From positions 1 to 53,259 of the forward strand of contig NZ_FPJO01000038.1 in assembly GCF_900119365.1 (NCBI RefSeq): a stretch of DNA of 53,259 nt. The letters are read 5' to 3'. The translations under genes and the position numbers were made by a program. The stretch's first letter is position 1; each line of letters opens with the position of its first letter. The stretch comes from Streptomyces atratus (GTDB lineage: Bacteria; Actinomycetota; Actinomycetes; Streptomycetales; Streptomycetaceae). Positions 1-8,009 of this stretch are shown one piece after another. A model generated the notes under the pieces. That model was not told the DNA's origin. It saw nothing but the letters and a program-made list of their open reading frames with translations, and ran no database searches.

Positions 1-209
1 TCGGTCTTCTTCCACGCCGTCAGCATCGCCGACGTAGCGTTGTAGTTGACCCGCTCCTGCCGCACCCATGCCTCCGTGCGGGCGGCGAGCGCCAGATTGT
101 AGACCTTCCGCACGCAACCGAACGTGCGCGACAGCTCGGCTGCCTGCGCATCAGTCGGATAGAAGCGGTACTTGAACGCCCGCTTCACACGGCTCGTGGT
201 CACGCTCAC
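1..209 (-). CDS. tnpB: TnpB-type RNA-guided nuclease of an IS200/IS605 (IS1341-like) element, 5' part only
   Basis: The reverse strand reads from a GTG at 207-209 and runs off the left edge, giving the first 69 residues. The N-terminus (KRAFKYRFYPTDAQ, then RTFGCVRKVYNLALAAR) is the typical start of TnpB/OrfB proteins, which are RNA-guided DNA endonucleases encoded by IS200/IS605-family transposons. The catalytic RuvC part and zinc finger would lie outside the window, so activity cannot be judged. No tnpA is visible on this side, as in the TnpB-only IS1341 group. The family call is secure. Whether the copy is intact is unknown. Confidence 0.9.
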   Translation of the reverse strand, partial: MSVTTSRVKRAFKYRFYPTDAQAAELSRTFGCVRKVYNLALAARTEAWVRQERVNYNATSAMLTAWKKT

Positions 210-260
210 AAACTAGTGATGCCGCGAGTTAAGATCAAACCTGCGGGTCACAGCACGGCC

Positions 261-337
261 TTTCGCCCTGGGGGCGAAACTCCGCTCCTTGCCCTGCTCC
301 GCAGGAGTCCGTTTCCTCTCCGCCCTGGAGGGCGGAG
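261..337. repeat. Subterminal hairpins at the end of the tnpB element
   Basis: Two perfect stem-loops lie just upstream of tnpB. The first is TTTCGCCC / GGGCGAAA at 261-279 with a 3-nt loop. The second is CTCCGCCCT / AGGGCGGAG at 318-337 with a 2-nt loop. Subterminal hairpins of this kind mark the ends of IS200/IS605 elements, where the transposase recognises single-stranded DNA. The exact element end is not determinable from one end alone, but it probably lies between 337 and the Shine-Dalgarno sequence of the next gene (344-349). Confidence 0.55.
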
Positions 338-355
338 TATCCACGGAGGAATCCG

Positions 356-997
356 ATGAAGCCACAGCACTGGCCCCTGTACGGGCTCCGCCTCCGCACG
401 CCCCGCCTGGAACTACGCCTCCCCGACCTGGAGTTGCTGGACGACCTCGCATCGGTCGCCGCCGACGGGGTGCACGCGCCGGGCGAGATGCCGTTCACGG
501 TCCCCTGGACCGCCGTACCGCCCGAGGAGCGCGGCAGGGCGGTGTTCCGGCATGTGCTGTCCACCGTCGCCGACTGGTCGGTCCGGGACTGGGCGTTGAG
601 CCTCGCCGTGCTGTACGAGGGCAGGGTGGTCGGGCGGCAGGACCTGACGGCGAAGGACTTCGCCGTGACCGGCCAGGTCAGCACCGGGTCGTGGCTGGGC
701 CTGGCCCACCAGGGCCGGGGCATCGGCACCGAGATGCGGGCCGCCGTCCTGCATCTCGCCTTCGCCGGCCTCGGGGCCCGGACCGCGGTGTCGGCCGCGA
801 TGACCGACAACCCGCGCTCGCTGGGCGTCTCGCACCGGCTCGGCTATCTGCCGAACGGCCTCACGGTCGCCGCCGTGCGGGGAGCGCCGGTCACCCTGCA
901 ACAGCTGCAGATGGACCGGGCGCGCTGGGAGGAGTGCCGGAGCGTCGAGGTCACGGTCGAGGGACTCGACGGCTGCCGGGCGGAGTTCGGGGCATGA
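356..997 (+). CDS. GNAT-family N-acetyltransferase (RimJ/RimL-like)
   Basis: This is a 213-residue acetyltransferase of the GCN5 superfamily, which transfers acetyl from acetyl-CoA to an amine; the substrate is not predictable. The start region has the ALYGLRLRTPRLELRLP-like pattern of RimJ/RimL relatives. The acetyl-CoA loop is seen as LGLAHQGRGIGTEMRAAVL around residues 117-135, followed by the DNPRSLGVSHRLGY segment that is common near the C-terminus of the fold. A GGAGGA ribosome binding site lies 6 nt before the ATG. The stop codon overlaps the next gene's start (ATGA), so the two are translationally coupled. The gene begins directly after a transposon end, so its original promoter may be displaced. 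Confidence 0.85.
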   Translation: MKPQHWPLYGLRLRTPRLELRLPDLELLDDLASVAADGVHAPGEMPFTVPWTAVPPEERGRAVFRHVLSTVADWSVRDWALSLAVLYEGRVVGRQDLTAKDFAVTGQVSTGSWLGLAHQGRGIGTEMRAAVLHLAFAGLGARTAVSAAMTDNPRSLGVSHRLGYLPNGLTVAAVRGAPVTLQQLQMDRARWEECRSVEVTVEGLDGCRAEFGA

Positions 998-1353
998 CGC
1001 TGCTGGTGCACACCTTCGTGTACGACGAGCCGGGGAAGCCGCGGCTGCTCGACGACCCCGAGGACGGCAGCGACATGGCCGGCTTCGAGAGCAGCCGGAC
1101 CAAGCTCTGGGGCTCGGAGCACGCCCGTGCGCTCGGGGCCCGGTTCCTTCCCGGGCTGGCCGCCGACGACCTCTACGTACAGCCGGAGGACATCGAGGAG
1201 TTCCTCGCCGAGTGCGAGCTGCTGCGCGGGCACACGGCGGAGCTCGGCGTGCACAGCGGCTATCGGGAGGACTACGTGGCGGCCCGGCTCGCCGACATCA
1301 CCCGGGCCGCGCTGCGGGCCCGGTCGGTGGGCGGCGGAGTCCTGGTCTGGTGA
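994..1353 (+). CDS. Small conserved protein coupled to the GNAT gene
   Basis: This 119-residue acidic protein starts inside the stop codon of the acetyltransferase gene (ATGA overlap), which argues that both are made together. It has no signal peptide or membrane segment. Visible features are an N-terminal LLVHTFVYDEPGKPRLLDDPEDGSD-like stretch and a helical acidic middle rich in E and L. I do not recognise a family. Because it is coupled to a GNAT enzyme it might be a partner or a target, but this is inference only. Confidence 0.7.
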   Translation: MTLLVHTFVYDEPGKPRLLDDPEDGSDMAGFESSRTKLWGSEHARALGARFLPGLAADDLYVQPEDIEEFLAECELLRGHTAELGVHSGYREDYVAARLADITRAALRARSVGGGVLVW

Positions 1354-1385
1354 GCGGCGACGGCCGGGGCGGGGGGAGCGCGGGC

Positions 1386-1435
1386 ACCGGGGCCGTCCGG
1401 CGACCGGAGGCGCGCGGTCGCCGGACGGCCCCGGT
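1386..1435. terminator. Strong bidirectional hairpin between convergent genes
   Basis: A perfect 21-bp stem (arms 1386-1406 and 1415-1435) with an 8-nt loop separates the end of the GNAT operon from the convergent end of the hexosaminidase gene. Streptomyces terminators often lack a long U-tract, and this G+C-rich stem fits a two-way terminator. Confidence 0.75.
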
Positions 1436-1439
1436 CAGC

Positions 1440-3068
1440 TCACTCGGCGGCCCAGGGGACCTGCGGCGCCCGGTAGTAGTTGACGCCGAGCGCCGAGAGC
1501 CTCGGCCCCTGCGCGCCCAGCCGCACCTTGTACGCGTTCCAGTCGTGCGTGGCCGCGGGCGACCAGCCGAGCTCCGCGACCCCGGGGAGCCGGGGGAACG
1601 CCATCTGCTCGATCTCGTCGCTGTCGGTCAGGGTCTCCGACCAGAGCGGCGCCTCGACACCGAGGACCGACTCCTCCGGGACACCGGCCAGGTACGTCGC
1701 CGGGTTCCAGTCGTAGGAGCGCTGGACCGGGACGTAGCCGGCCCAGGCCAGGCCCAGCTCGGTGTCCTTGTCGTACTTCATGTCGAGGTAGCTGCGGTCG
1801 GCCGGGGACAGCACCAGCTTCGTGCCGTTCGCGGCGGCGTCCGCGACCTGCTTGCGCTCGGCGGCGCCCGTCCGGTCGTACCCCCAGTACTGGGCGACCG
1901 CGCCCTTCACCGGCGTGCCCCCGGTCAGCTGGTGCCAGCCCACCACGGTCTTGCCGTACTTGCCGACGATGGCCTGCGCCTTGTCCATGAAGGCCACATA
2001 GTCCTCGTGGCTGGTGGAGTGCGCCTCGTCGCCGCCGATGTGGAGGTACTTGCCGGGGGTGAGCGCGGCGAGCTCACGGACCACGTCGTCCACGAAGTCG
2101 TACGTGACGGCCTTCGGGACGCAGAGCGAGCTGAAGCCGACACCGGTGCCGGTGTACAGCGGCGGCGCGACCCCGTCGCAGTTCAGCTCCGCGTACGAGG
2201 CGAGTGCCGCGTTGGTGTGGCCGGGCAGGTCGATCTCCGGCACGACCTCCAGATAGCGGGAGGCCGCGTACCGGACGATCTCCTTGTAGTCGCCCTTCGT
2301 GTAGTAGCCGCCGGGGCCGCCGCCGACCTCCGTCTGCCCGCCGTACGTGGCGAGCCGCGGCCAGGAGTCGATGGCGATCCGCCAGCCCTGGTCGTCGGAG
2401 AGATGCAGATGGAGCTTGTTCATCTTGTAGAGGGCGAGCTGGTCGATGTAACGCTTGACCTCGGCGACGGAGAAGAAGTGCCGGGAGACGTCGAGCATCG
2501 CGCTGCGGTACGCGTAGCGCGGCGCGTCCGTGACCGTGCCGCCCGCGACCGTCCACGGACCCTTCTGGGGGCTCCTCTTCTCCACGTCGGCCGGGAGCAG
2601 TTGACGGAGCGTCTGGACGCCGTGGAAGAGCCCCGCGGGGCCGCGTGCCGTGATGGTGACGGAGCCCCGGCCGGACTTCAGGCTGTAGCCCTCGGCGCCC
2701 AGTTCGCCGTTGCGGGGGTCTAGACGCAGCCGGATGCCGTTGCCCGCGTCGCCGGTGACGGGCAGCGGGTATCCGGTGGACGGGCGCAGCACGCCCGCCA
2801 GGTAGTCGCCGACCTTCCGGGCCTCGCCGGAGCCGTCGACGCGGATCCTGGTGTCCGCGGTGATGGTGTACGGGGAGCCGCCGGGCTTCGCCTCGGCGGG
2901 GGCGGGCACGATCTGGCCGAGCGGGCGGGGCGGGGCGGCGGCCGGGCCGCTGTTCGCCGCCGCTCCCCCCGGTGCCGCGCCGACACCGGAGATCCCGGCC
3001 GCCGTGACGAGCAGCAGCGAGCCGAGGAGGCGGGGCAGTGCGGTGCGCTGTGTCCTGTGCAGTCTCAC
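1440..3068 (-). CDS. Secreted beta-N-acetylhexosaminidase, GH20
   Basis: This 542-residue enzyme would remove terminal N-acetylglucosamine or N-acetylgalactosamine residues from chitin oligomers or glycans outside the cell. I place the start at GTG 3068, preceded by AAGGGA, because it directly gives a signal peptide (RLHRTQRTALPRLLGSLLLV then an alanine-rich cleavage region). Upstream in-frame ATGs would run into the opposite promoter region. An N-terminal GH20b domain (about 55-190) is followed by the catalytic barrel with HIGGDEAH, whose D347-E348 pair matches the acid/base and acetamido-positioning residues of the family. W-rich sugar-binding strands (YWGYDRT, APLWSE) follow. The gene is transcribed alone, divergent from the next gene. 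Confidence 0.92.
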   Translation of the reverse strand: MRLHRTQRTALPRLLGSLLLVTAAGISGVGAAPGGAAANSGPAAAPPRPLGQIVPAPAEAKPGGSPYTITADTRIRVDGSGEARKVGDYLAGVLRPSTGYPLPVTGDAGNGIRLRLDPRNGELGAEGYSLKSGRGSVTITARGPAGLFHGVQTLRQLLPADVEKRSPQKGPWTVAGGTVTDAPRYAYRSAMLDVSRHFFSVAEVKRYIDQLALYKMNKLHLHLSDDQGWRIAIDSWPRLATYGGQTEVGGGPGGYYTKGDYKEIVRYAASRYLEVVPEIDLPGHTNAALASYAELNCDGVAPPLYTGTGVGFSSLCVPKAVTYDFVDDVVRELAALTPGKYLHIGGDEAHSTSHEDYVAFMDKAQAIVGKYGKTVVGWHQLTGGTPVKGAVAQYWGYDRTGAAERKQVADAAANGTKLVLSPADRSYLDMKYDKDTELGLAWAGYVPVQRSYDWNPATYLAGVPEESVLGVEAPLWSETLTDSDEIEQMAFPRLPGVAELGWSPAATHDWNAYKVRLGAQGPRLSALGVNYYRAPQVPWAAE

Positions 3069-3203
3069 GAGCCGGATCCCTTTCGACGGGTTCACACCTG
3101 TGGGTCTCCTGAGCAACCGAACCATCACCATGCGTATCGTGCGCCCCACGGATGGTCAAGGTGTAGACCACTCCCCCGTTCCGCGGCTGAGAGAATCTGC
3201 CAC

Positions 3204-4094
3204 ATGGCGGAAATAATCCAGCGCGACGGGACCTGGACCTTCGACGGCGAAGCGGTGCGGATCGTGCCGGGCCGGGGCAAGGGCATCCATCCGCTCCGGC
3301 AGGAGCTGGGCGAATGCGTGGTCCCGCTGCGGGCGTTGGCGGGCATCTCCTTCGAACCGGACCGCAAGGGCGGTCGGCTGCGACTGCGGCTGCGCGACGG
3401 CGCGTGCCCGGTCCTGCGCGCGGCCGGCGGCCGGCTCAAGGATGCCGCGGACCCGTACCAGCTGGCCGTGGAGAAGGACCGCAACGGGGTGGCGGAGTAC
3501 TTCGTCGACGAGGTGCGCGGCGCCCTGCTGGTCGAGCAGGTGCCGACCGGCGCGGTGGACGGCTTCCTGCTGCCGGGGCCCGCGGTGCCGGTCGCCGGCG
3601 GCGGCGGGGACGGCACGGCCTCGTTCGACGGGGAGACCGTCCGCCTCACCTGGAACTGGAAGGCCAATGAGGCCAAGATCTCGGGCGGTCCGGTCACGTT
3701 CCCGGTGTCGGAGGTGACCGATGTGCGGTGGCTGCCCGCCATCGGTCTGGAGAACGGGCACCTGACCTTCGTACGGAGCGAGAGCCCGGCGTCGGCCCCG
3801 AAGGCCGAGCACGACCCGTACTCGCTGGATCTGTGGGGGCTGTCCAAGAAGGAGTACACGGCGGTCCTGGTCGCGGCGGCGGTCCTGGTGCGGCTGCCCG
3901 AGGCGGCGGGCCCGGCCGCCACGAGCACCGCGCCCGCCGAAATCGCGGCCCCGGCCGCCCCGGCCGCCCCGGACGGCGACGATCACGACGCGCTGCTGCG
4001 CCGGCTGCGCGAGCTGGGCGAGCTGCACCGGTCCGGGGTCCTCACCGACGACGAGTTCACCGCCGCCAAGCAGGCCGTCCTCAAGCGCCTGTAG
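3204..4094 (+). CDS. DUF4429 and SHOCT domain protein
   Basis: This 296-residue cytoplasmic protein contains two copies of a beta-rich domain (about 1-115 and 130-230, both starting with a GxW/ASFDGE(A/T)VR pattern) that I recognise as the DUF4429 family common in Streptomyces. An alanine/proline linker leads to a C-terminal SHOCT helix pair (LLRRLRELGELHRSGVLTDD, then EFTAAKQAVL). SHOCT motifs mediate oligomerisation. The domains resemble PH-like folds and the cellular role is not known. The ATG at 3204 was chosen because the next in-frame upstream starts lie in the divergent promoter region. There is no operon partner. Confidence 0.8.
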   Translation: MAEIIQRDGTWTFDGEAVRIVPGRGKGIHPLRQELGECVVPLRALAGISFEPDRKGGRLRLRLRDGACPVLRAAGGRLKDAADPYQLAVEKDRNGVAEYFVDEVRGALLVEQVPTGAVDGFLLPGPAVPVAGGGGDGTASFDGETVRLTWNWKANEAKISGGPVTFPVSEVTDVRWLPAIGLENGHLTFVRSESPASAPKAEHDPYSLDLWGLSKKEYTAVLVAAAVLVRLPEAAGPAATSTAPAEIAAPAAPAAPDGDDHDALLRRLRELGELHRSGVLTDDEFTAAKQAVLKRL

Positions 4095-4181
4095 GCGGCC
4101 CGAGACCGCAATCACACCCGAGCCTGCCCGATATCGGGCAGAATTGTTGCGTAAGCGCCCCGACCATCGCAATATCAACGA

Positions 4182-4457
4182 GTGCTCGAACGCCGCCCGT
4201 CGCATGACGACCTCATTGATCACCTGGTGCGCAGCACCGCGCTCCAGCGCGGTGAAGCCGCCCGGGTGATCCTCGACGTGCTGGCGTACTTCGACGAGAC
4301 GACCGACGACTTCGTCCGCCGCCGCCACCGCGAACTGCAGTCCGGCGGCCTGGTCAACGCGGAGATCTTCGAGCGGATCGCGGCCGAGCTGCCGCACCGG
4401 GCGGTCGCGCCGCCGGAGCTCTCGCTCCGCCAGCTGCGCCGCATCGTCTACGGCTGA
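4182..4457 (+). CDS. Small conserved protein upstream of glmS
   Basis: This 91-residue protein starts at GTG 4182 and is 43 nt ahead of glmS on the same strand. It is helical and charged, with a conserved-looking core (AARVILDVLAYFDET, FVRRRHRELQ) and a C-terminal LSLRQLRRIVYG. Similar short genes sit before glmS in other streptomycetes as far as I recall. I cannot assign a function. The region from 4095 to 4181 holds only an ordinary spacer. Confidence 0.7.
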   Translation: MLERRPSHDDLIDHLVRSTALQRGEAARVILDVLAYFDETTDDFVRRRHRELQSGGLVNAEIFERIAAELPHRAVAPPELSLRQLRRIVYG

Positions 4458-4500
4458 GCAACGGGCACCACAGGTACGTCAATGGAGGGGCAGAGAATAC

Positions 4501-6330
4501 ATGTGCGGAATCGTCGGATATATCGGGAAGCGTGATGTGGCTCCGCTGCTGCTGGAAGGGCTGCAGCGGCTGGAGTACCGGGGTTACGACTCCGCGGGCA
4601 TCGTCATCACCGGCAAGGCGTCGGCCGGCAAGCCCGCCACCCTGCGGATGGTGAAGGCGAAGGGCCGGGTCCGCGAGCTGGAGGCCCGCGTCCCCAAGCG
4701 TTTCACCGGCACCACCGGTATCGCCCACACCCGCTGGGCCACCCACGGCGCCCCGAGCGACGAGAACGCGCACCCGCACCTGGACGCCGAGAACAAGGTC
4801 GCCGTCGTCCACAACGGCATCATCGACAACGCCTCCGAGCTCCGTGCGAAGCTCGTCGCCGACGGCTTCGTCTTCCTCTCCGAGACCGACACCGAGGTGC
4901 TGGTCCACCTGATCGCCCGCGCCCAGGCGGACACCCTGGAGGAGAAGGTCCGCGAGGCGCTGCGTTCGGTCGAGGGCACGTACGGCATCGCCGTCATGCA
5001 CGCCGACTTCAACGACCGCATCGTGGTCGCCCGCAACGGCTCCCCGGTGGTGCTCGGCATCGGCGAGAAGGAGATGTTCGTCGCCTCGGACGTCGCCGCG
5101 CTGGTCGCCCACACCCGCCAGGTCGTCACCCTGGACGACGGCGAGATGGCCACCCTCAAGGCCGACGACTTCCGTACGTACACCACGGAGGGCTCGTCCA
5201 CGACGGCCACGCCGACCACCGTGGAGTGGGAGGCCGAGTCGTACGACATGGGCGGCCACGACACGTACATGCACAAGGAGATCTCCGAGCAGGCCGACGC
5301 CGTCGACCGGGTGCTGCGCGGCCGGATCGACGACCGTTTCGCCACCGTGCACCTGGGCGGCCTCAACCTGGACGCCCGCGAGGCGCGCGGGGTCCGCCGG
5401 ATCAAGATCCTGGGCTGCGGCACCTCGTACCACGCGGGCCAGATCGGCGCCCAGCTGATCGAGGAGCTCGCCCGCATCCCCGCGGACGCCGAGCCGGCCT
5501 CCGAGTTCCGCTACCGCAACCCGGTCGTCGACCCGGACACGCTGTACGTCGCGGTCTCCCAGTCCGGCGAGACGTACGACGTGCTGGCCGCCGTCCAGGA
5601 GCTCAAGCGCAAGGGCGCCCGGGTGCTCGGTGTCGTCAATGTGGTGGGTTCGGCGATCGCCCGGGAGGCGGACGGCGGTACGTACGTCCACGCCGGCCCC
5701 GAGGTCTGCGTCGTCTCCACCAAGTGCTTCACCAACACGGTCGTCGCGTTCGCGCTGCTCGCCCTGCACCTGGGCCGGATCCGGGACCTGTCGGTCGCCG
5801 ACGGCAAGCGGATCATCGAGGGGCTGCGCAGGCTGCCCGCCCAGATCAGCGAGATCCTGGCGAACGAGGACGAGATCAAGAAGATGGCGGCCGAGTACGC
5901 GGACGCCAAGTCGATGATGTTCATCGGCCGCGTGCGCGGCTACCCCGTCGCCCGGGAGGCCTCGCTGAAGCTCAAGGAGGTCTCGTACATCCACGCGGAG
6001 GCGTACCCGGCCTCCGAGCTGAAGCACGGGCCGCTGGCGCTGATCGAGCCCGCGATGCCGACGGTCGCGATCGTGCCGGACGACGACCTGCTGGAGAAGA
6101 ACCGCGCCGCGATGGAGGAGATCAAGGCCCGCAGCGGCCGCATCCTCGCCGTCGCCCACCAGGTGCAGGAGAAGGCCGACCACACCATCGTCGTGCCGAA
6201 GAACGAGAACGAGCTGGACCCGATCCTGATGGGCATCCCGCTCCAGCTCTTCGCGTACCACACGGCGCTGGCCATGGGCCGTGACATCGACAAGCCGCGC
6301 AACCTGGCGAAGTCCGTCACCGTCGAGTAG
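4501..6330 (+). CDS. glmS: Glutamine-fructose-6-phosphate aminotransferase (isomerizing)
   Basis: GlmS makes glucosamine-6-phosphate from fructose-6-phosphate and glutamine, the first step to UDP-GlcNAc for peptidoglycan. The 609-residue length is normal. MCGIVGYIG places the catalytic cysteine at position 2, exposed after Met removal. The class II glutaminase domain covers about 1-230 (RWATHG, HNGIIDN motifs). Two SIS sugar-isomerase domains follow (CGTSYHAGQ and SQSGETYD in the first). The C-terminal KSVTVE ending is the conserved tail of the family. A strong GGAGGGG site precedes the ATG. No glmS ribozyme or riboswitch is evident in the short leader. Confidence 0.97.
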   Translation: MCGIVGYIGKRDVAPLLLEGLQRLEYRGYDSAGIVITGKASAGKPATLRMVKAKGRVRELEARVPKRFTGTTGIAHTRWATHGAPSDENAHPHLDAENKVAVVHNGIIDNASELRAKLVADGFVFLSETDTEVLVHLIARAQADTLEEKVREALRSVEGTYGIAVMHADFNDRIVVARNGSPVVLGIGEKEMFVASDVAALVAHTRQVVTLDDGEMATLKADDFRTYTTEGSSTTATPTTVEWEAESYDMGGHDTYMHKEISEQADAVDRVLRGRIDDRFATVHLGGLNLDAREARGVRRIKILGCGTSYHAGQIGAQLIEELARIPADAEPASEFRYRNPVVDPDTLYVAVSQSGETYDVLAAVQELKRKGARVLGVVNVVGSAIAREADGGTYVHAGPEVCVVSTKCFTNTVVAFALLALHLGRIRDLSVADGKRIIEGLRRLPAQISEILANEDEIKKMAAEYADAKSMMFIGRVRGYPVAREASLKLKEVSYIHAEAYPASELKHGPLALIEPAMPTVAIVPDDDLLEKNRAAMEEIKARSGRILAVAHQVQEKADHTIVVPKNENELDPILMGIPLQLFAYHTALAMGRDIDKPRNLAKSVTVE

Positions 6331-6523
6331 GCCCGTGCACGGGGCGGCCCCGGCGCACGAAACGCTGAACCGGCGTGCGCGGGGCGGCCCCGAAACCGCC
6401 GACGAGTGCATGAATTGCCGGTTTACGCGGGCGAGTTGACGCCATGTCGAACGAGAGCCGACCTACGGGTCGCGGGAGTGGCGGAGGGGGCCGGCGGGGC
6501 GCCGGGGCTCACCCGACAGGCTC

Positions 6524-7045
6524 TCAGGGGATGACGACGACGGGGCGCTGCGCACGCCGCGCGAGGCGCCCCGCCACCGAGCCGAAGATGCGGCCGACGA
6601 TGCCGTGCGTGGAGCCGACGACGATGGCGTCGGCCGAGTACTCCCGGCCGACCTCCTCCAGCTCGTGACAGATGTCCCCGCCCCGCTCGACGAGCACCCA
6701 GGGCACCTCGGAGAGATAGTCCGCGCAGGCGAGCTCCAGGCCGAGCACCTCGGTGCGGTGGTCGGGCACGTCCACGAAGACGGGCGGCTCGCAGCCTGCC
6801 CAGACCGTGGTCGGCAGCCGGTTGGCGACATGGACGATGATCAGGCCGGAACCTGATCTTCGGGCCATCCCGATGGCATAGGCGAGGGCGCGTTCGCTGG
6901 AGGTCGAGCCGTCGAAGCCGACGACGACCCCGTGACGGAACGCGGGATCGCAGGAGTGACGTGTTTCTTCGACCGCCTGCGGGTCCGACATGGGGTCGGC
7001 TACCTGCTTGCGGTCGGCGGGTTCGGGGATTTCGTGACCGGCCAT
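6524..7045 (-). CDS. Universal stress protein, UspA family
   Basis: This 173-residue single-domain Usp has the Rossmann-like order VVVGFDGSTSSERALAYAI near the N-terminus (residues about 38-56) and a C-terminal GSTHGIVGRIFGSVAGRLAR followed by PVVVIP. This resembles the G-2X-G-9X-G(S/T) ATP-binding signature. The start at ATG 7045 matches the length of Streptomyces relatives I recall; a later ATG at MSDPQAV is possible. Such proteins are often induced by starvation or redox stress. The 193 bp separating it from glmS contain no clear gene or strong hairpin. Confidence 0.85.
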   Translation of the reverse strand: MAGHEIPEPADRKQVADPMSDPQAVEETRHSCDPAFRHGVVVGFDGSTSSERALAYAIGMARRSGSGLIIVHVANRLPTTVWAGCEPPVFVDVPDHRTEVLGLELACADYLSEVPWVLVERGGDICHELEEVGREYSADAIVVGSTHGIVGRIFGSVAGRLARRAQRPVVVIP

Positions 7046-8009
7046 CGGTGTCTCGGCGAAGAGAGTCCTCGTGAGGAGAGCGACTTGGGGAAGGTGCGTC
7101 AGCGGGCGGTGTTGCGGTGTCCGGGAATCAACTTCCCAACCCCTTACCCCCAAGGGTACGGCGCCACTCCTCCACTGCCCAGACCCGCGCAAAGCGCGTG
7201 CGACGTTTCACGGAGCATGCCCGAGGCGGACCCGTATGGCAATGCCGCTTGTGCCGTACACCGACGCAGCGGGCCCGGACGGCTGCCCTCGGTGACCGGA
7301 CGGAGCCGGATCCGTCGTCCCTCCGGGCCGCGAGCGCGGCCCCCGCACCCCGAGGCGGCCGCGGAGTGGATCACCGGCCCGTCACCGACCGCCGGGTCGG
7401 CATCCGGACCTCTCGGCCCCCCGGAGTCACACCGCGCCCGCTCCGGACCGTCCGCCCCGTTCCCGGCGGCCCCTCACGGCCGGGGGGGGCGACACCGGCC
7501 CGTCGGGCGGAATCCGGTCGCTGCCGGTTGCCATCGCGCCGTTCCGTACGATCAGTCGTCCGACCTGCCCAGGGGGCGCAAAGAAGCGGTTGATCACCCG
7601 GGTTGTGCGCCGGTTCAATGACCGAATCACGTATGCACAACCATCTATTTTCAGCCAACTTCATACCCGTGCCCATTCCTTGCCGAATTGGCCGATCAAC
7701 CCCCTTGTCACCAGGCAGGAAGAGACCGCGCGGTACGCTTCCACCCAACGGGGACGGGCCATGAACGCACGGCGCACTTCCCTGCACGCCCTCCGGATGA
7801 AACGCTTCGTGATCGAATGCTTCCCGCCAAGTTGCCTTGTCGACATAGCGCCGGTTGGTGAACTTGTCACGCCGGCACCACGGGACGCAGTAGATTCGAT
7901 CTTGGGTATCGAATGTCTGGGGAACTCGTGCAGGACCGAGGGGAACAGTGCAGGTGCGACAGGCCCGTAAGGACCAGGGAGACGCGAACACCGAGGGGGG
8001 CTTAGCGTC
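7046..8009. other. Long non-coding region upstream of adpA
   Basis: About 960 bp separate the divergent usp and adpA starts. I see no convincing gene here on either strand; the open frames lack codon bias and plausible ribosome sites. Very long upstream regions are typical of adpA, whose promoter in S. griseus is bound by the gamma-butyrolactone receptor ArpA and by AdpA itself. An A+T-richer stretch around 7620-7700 and the TAGATT at 7891-7896 are the best promoter-like pieces. The ribosome binding site for adpA is the GGGGGG-rich segment just before 8010. Confidence 0.6.
7895..7913. promoter_or_regulatory. Inverted repeat overlapping a possible adpA -10 element
   Basis: A perfect inverted repeat TTCGAT-N7-ATCGAA overlaps a TAGATT hexamer at 7891-7896, about 100 bp upstream of the adpA start. 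A repressor binding here would block that promoter if it is real. The identity of the regulator is not known, and the arms do not match the AdpA consensus. Confidence 0.4.

Noticed and set aside
4354..6411. Long reverse-strand open frame opposite glmS (over 680 codons)
   Set aside because: It mirrors the glmS codon pattern in the opposite frame, has an Arg/Gly/Val-rich composition and no recognisable motifs. It is a typical high-G+C shadow of glmS.
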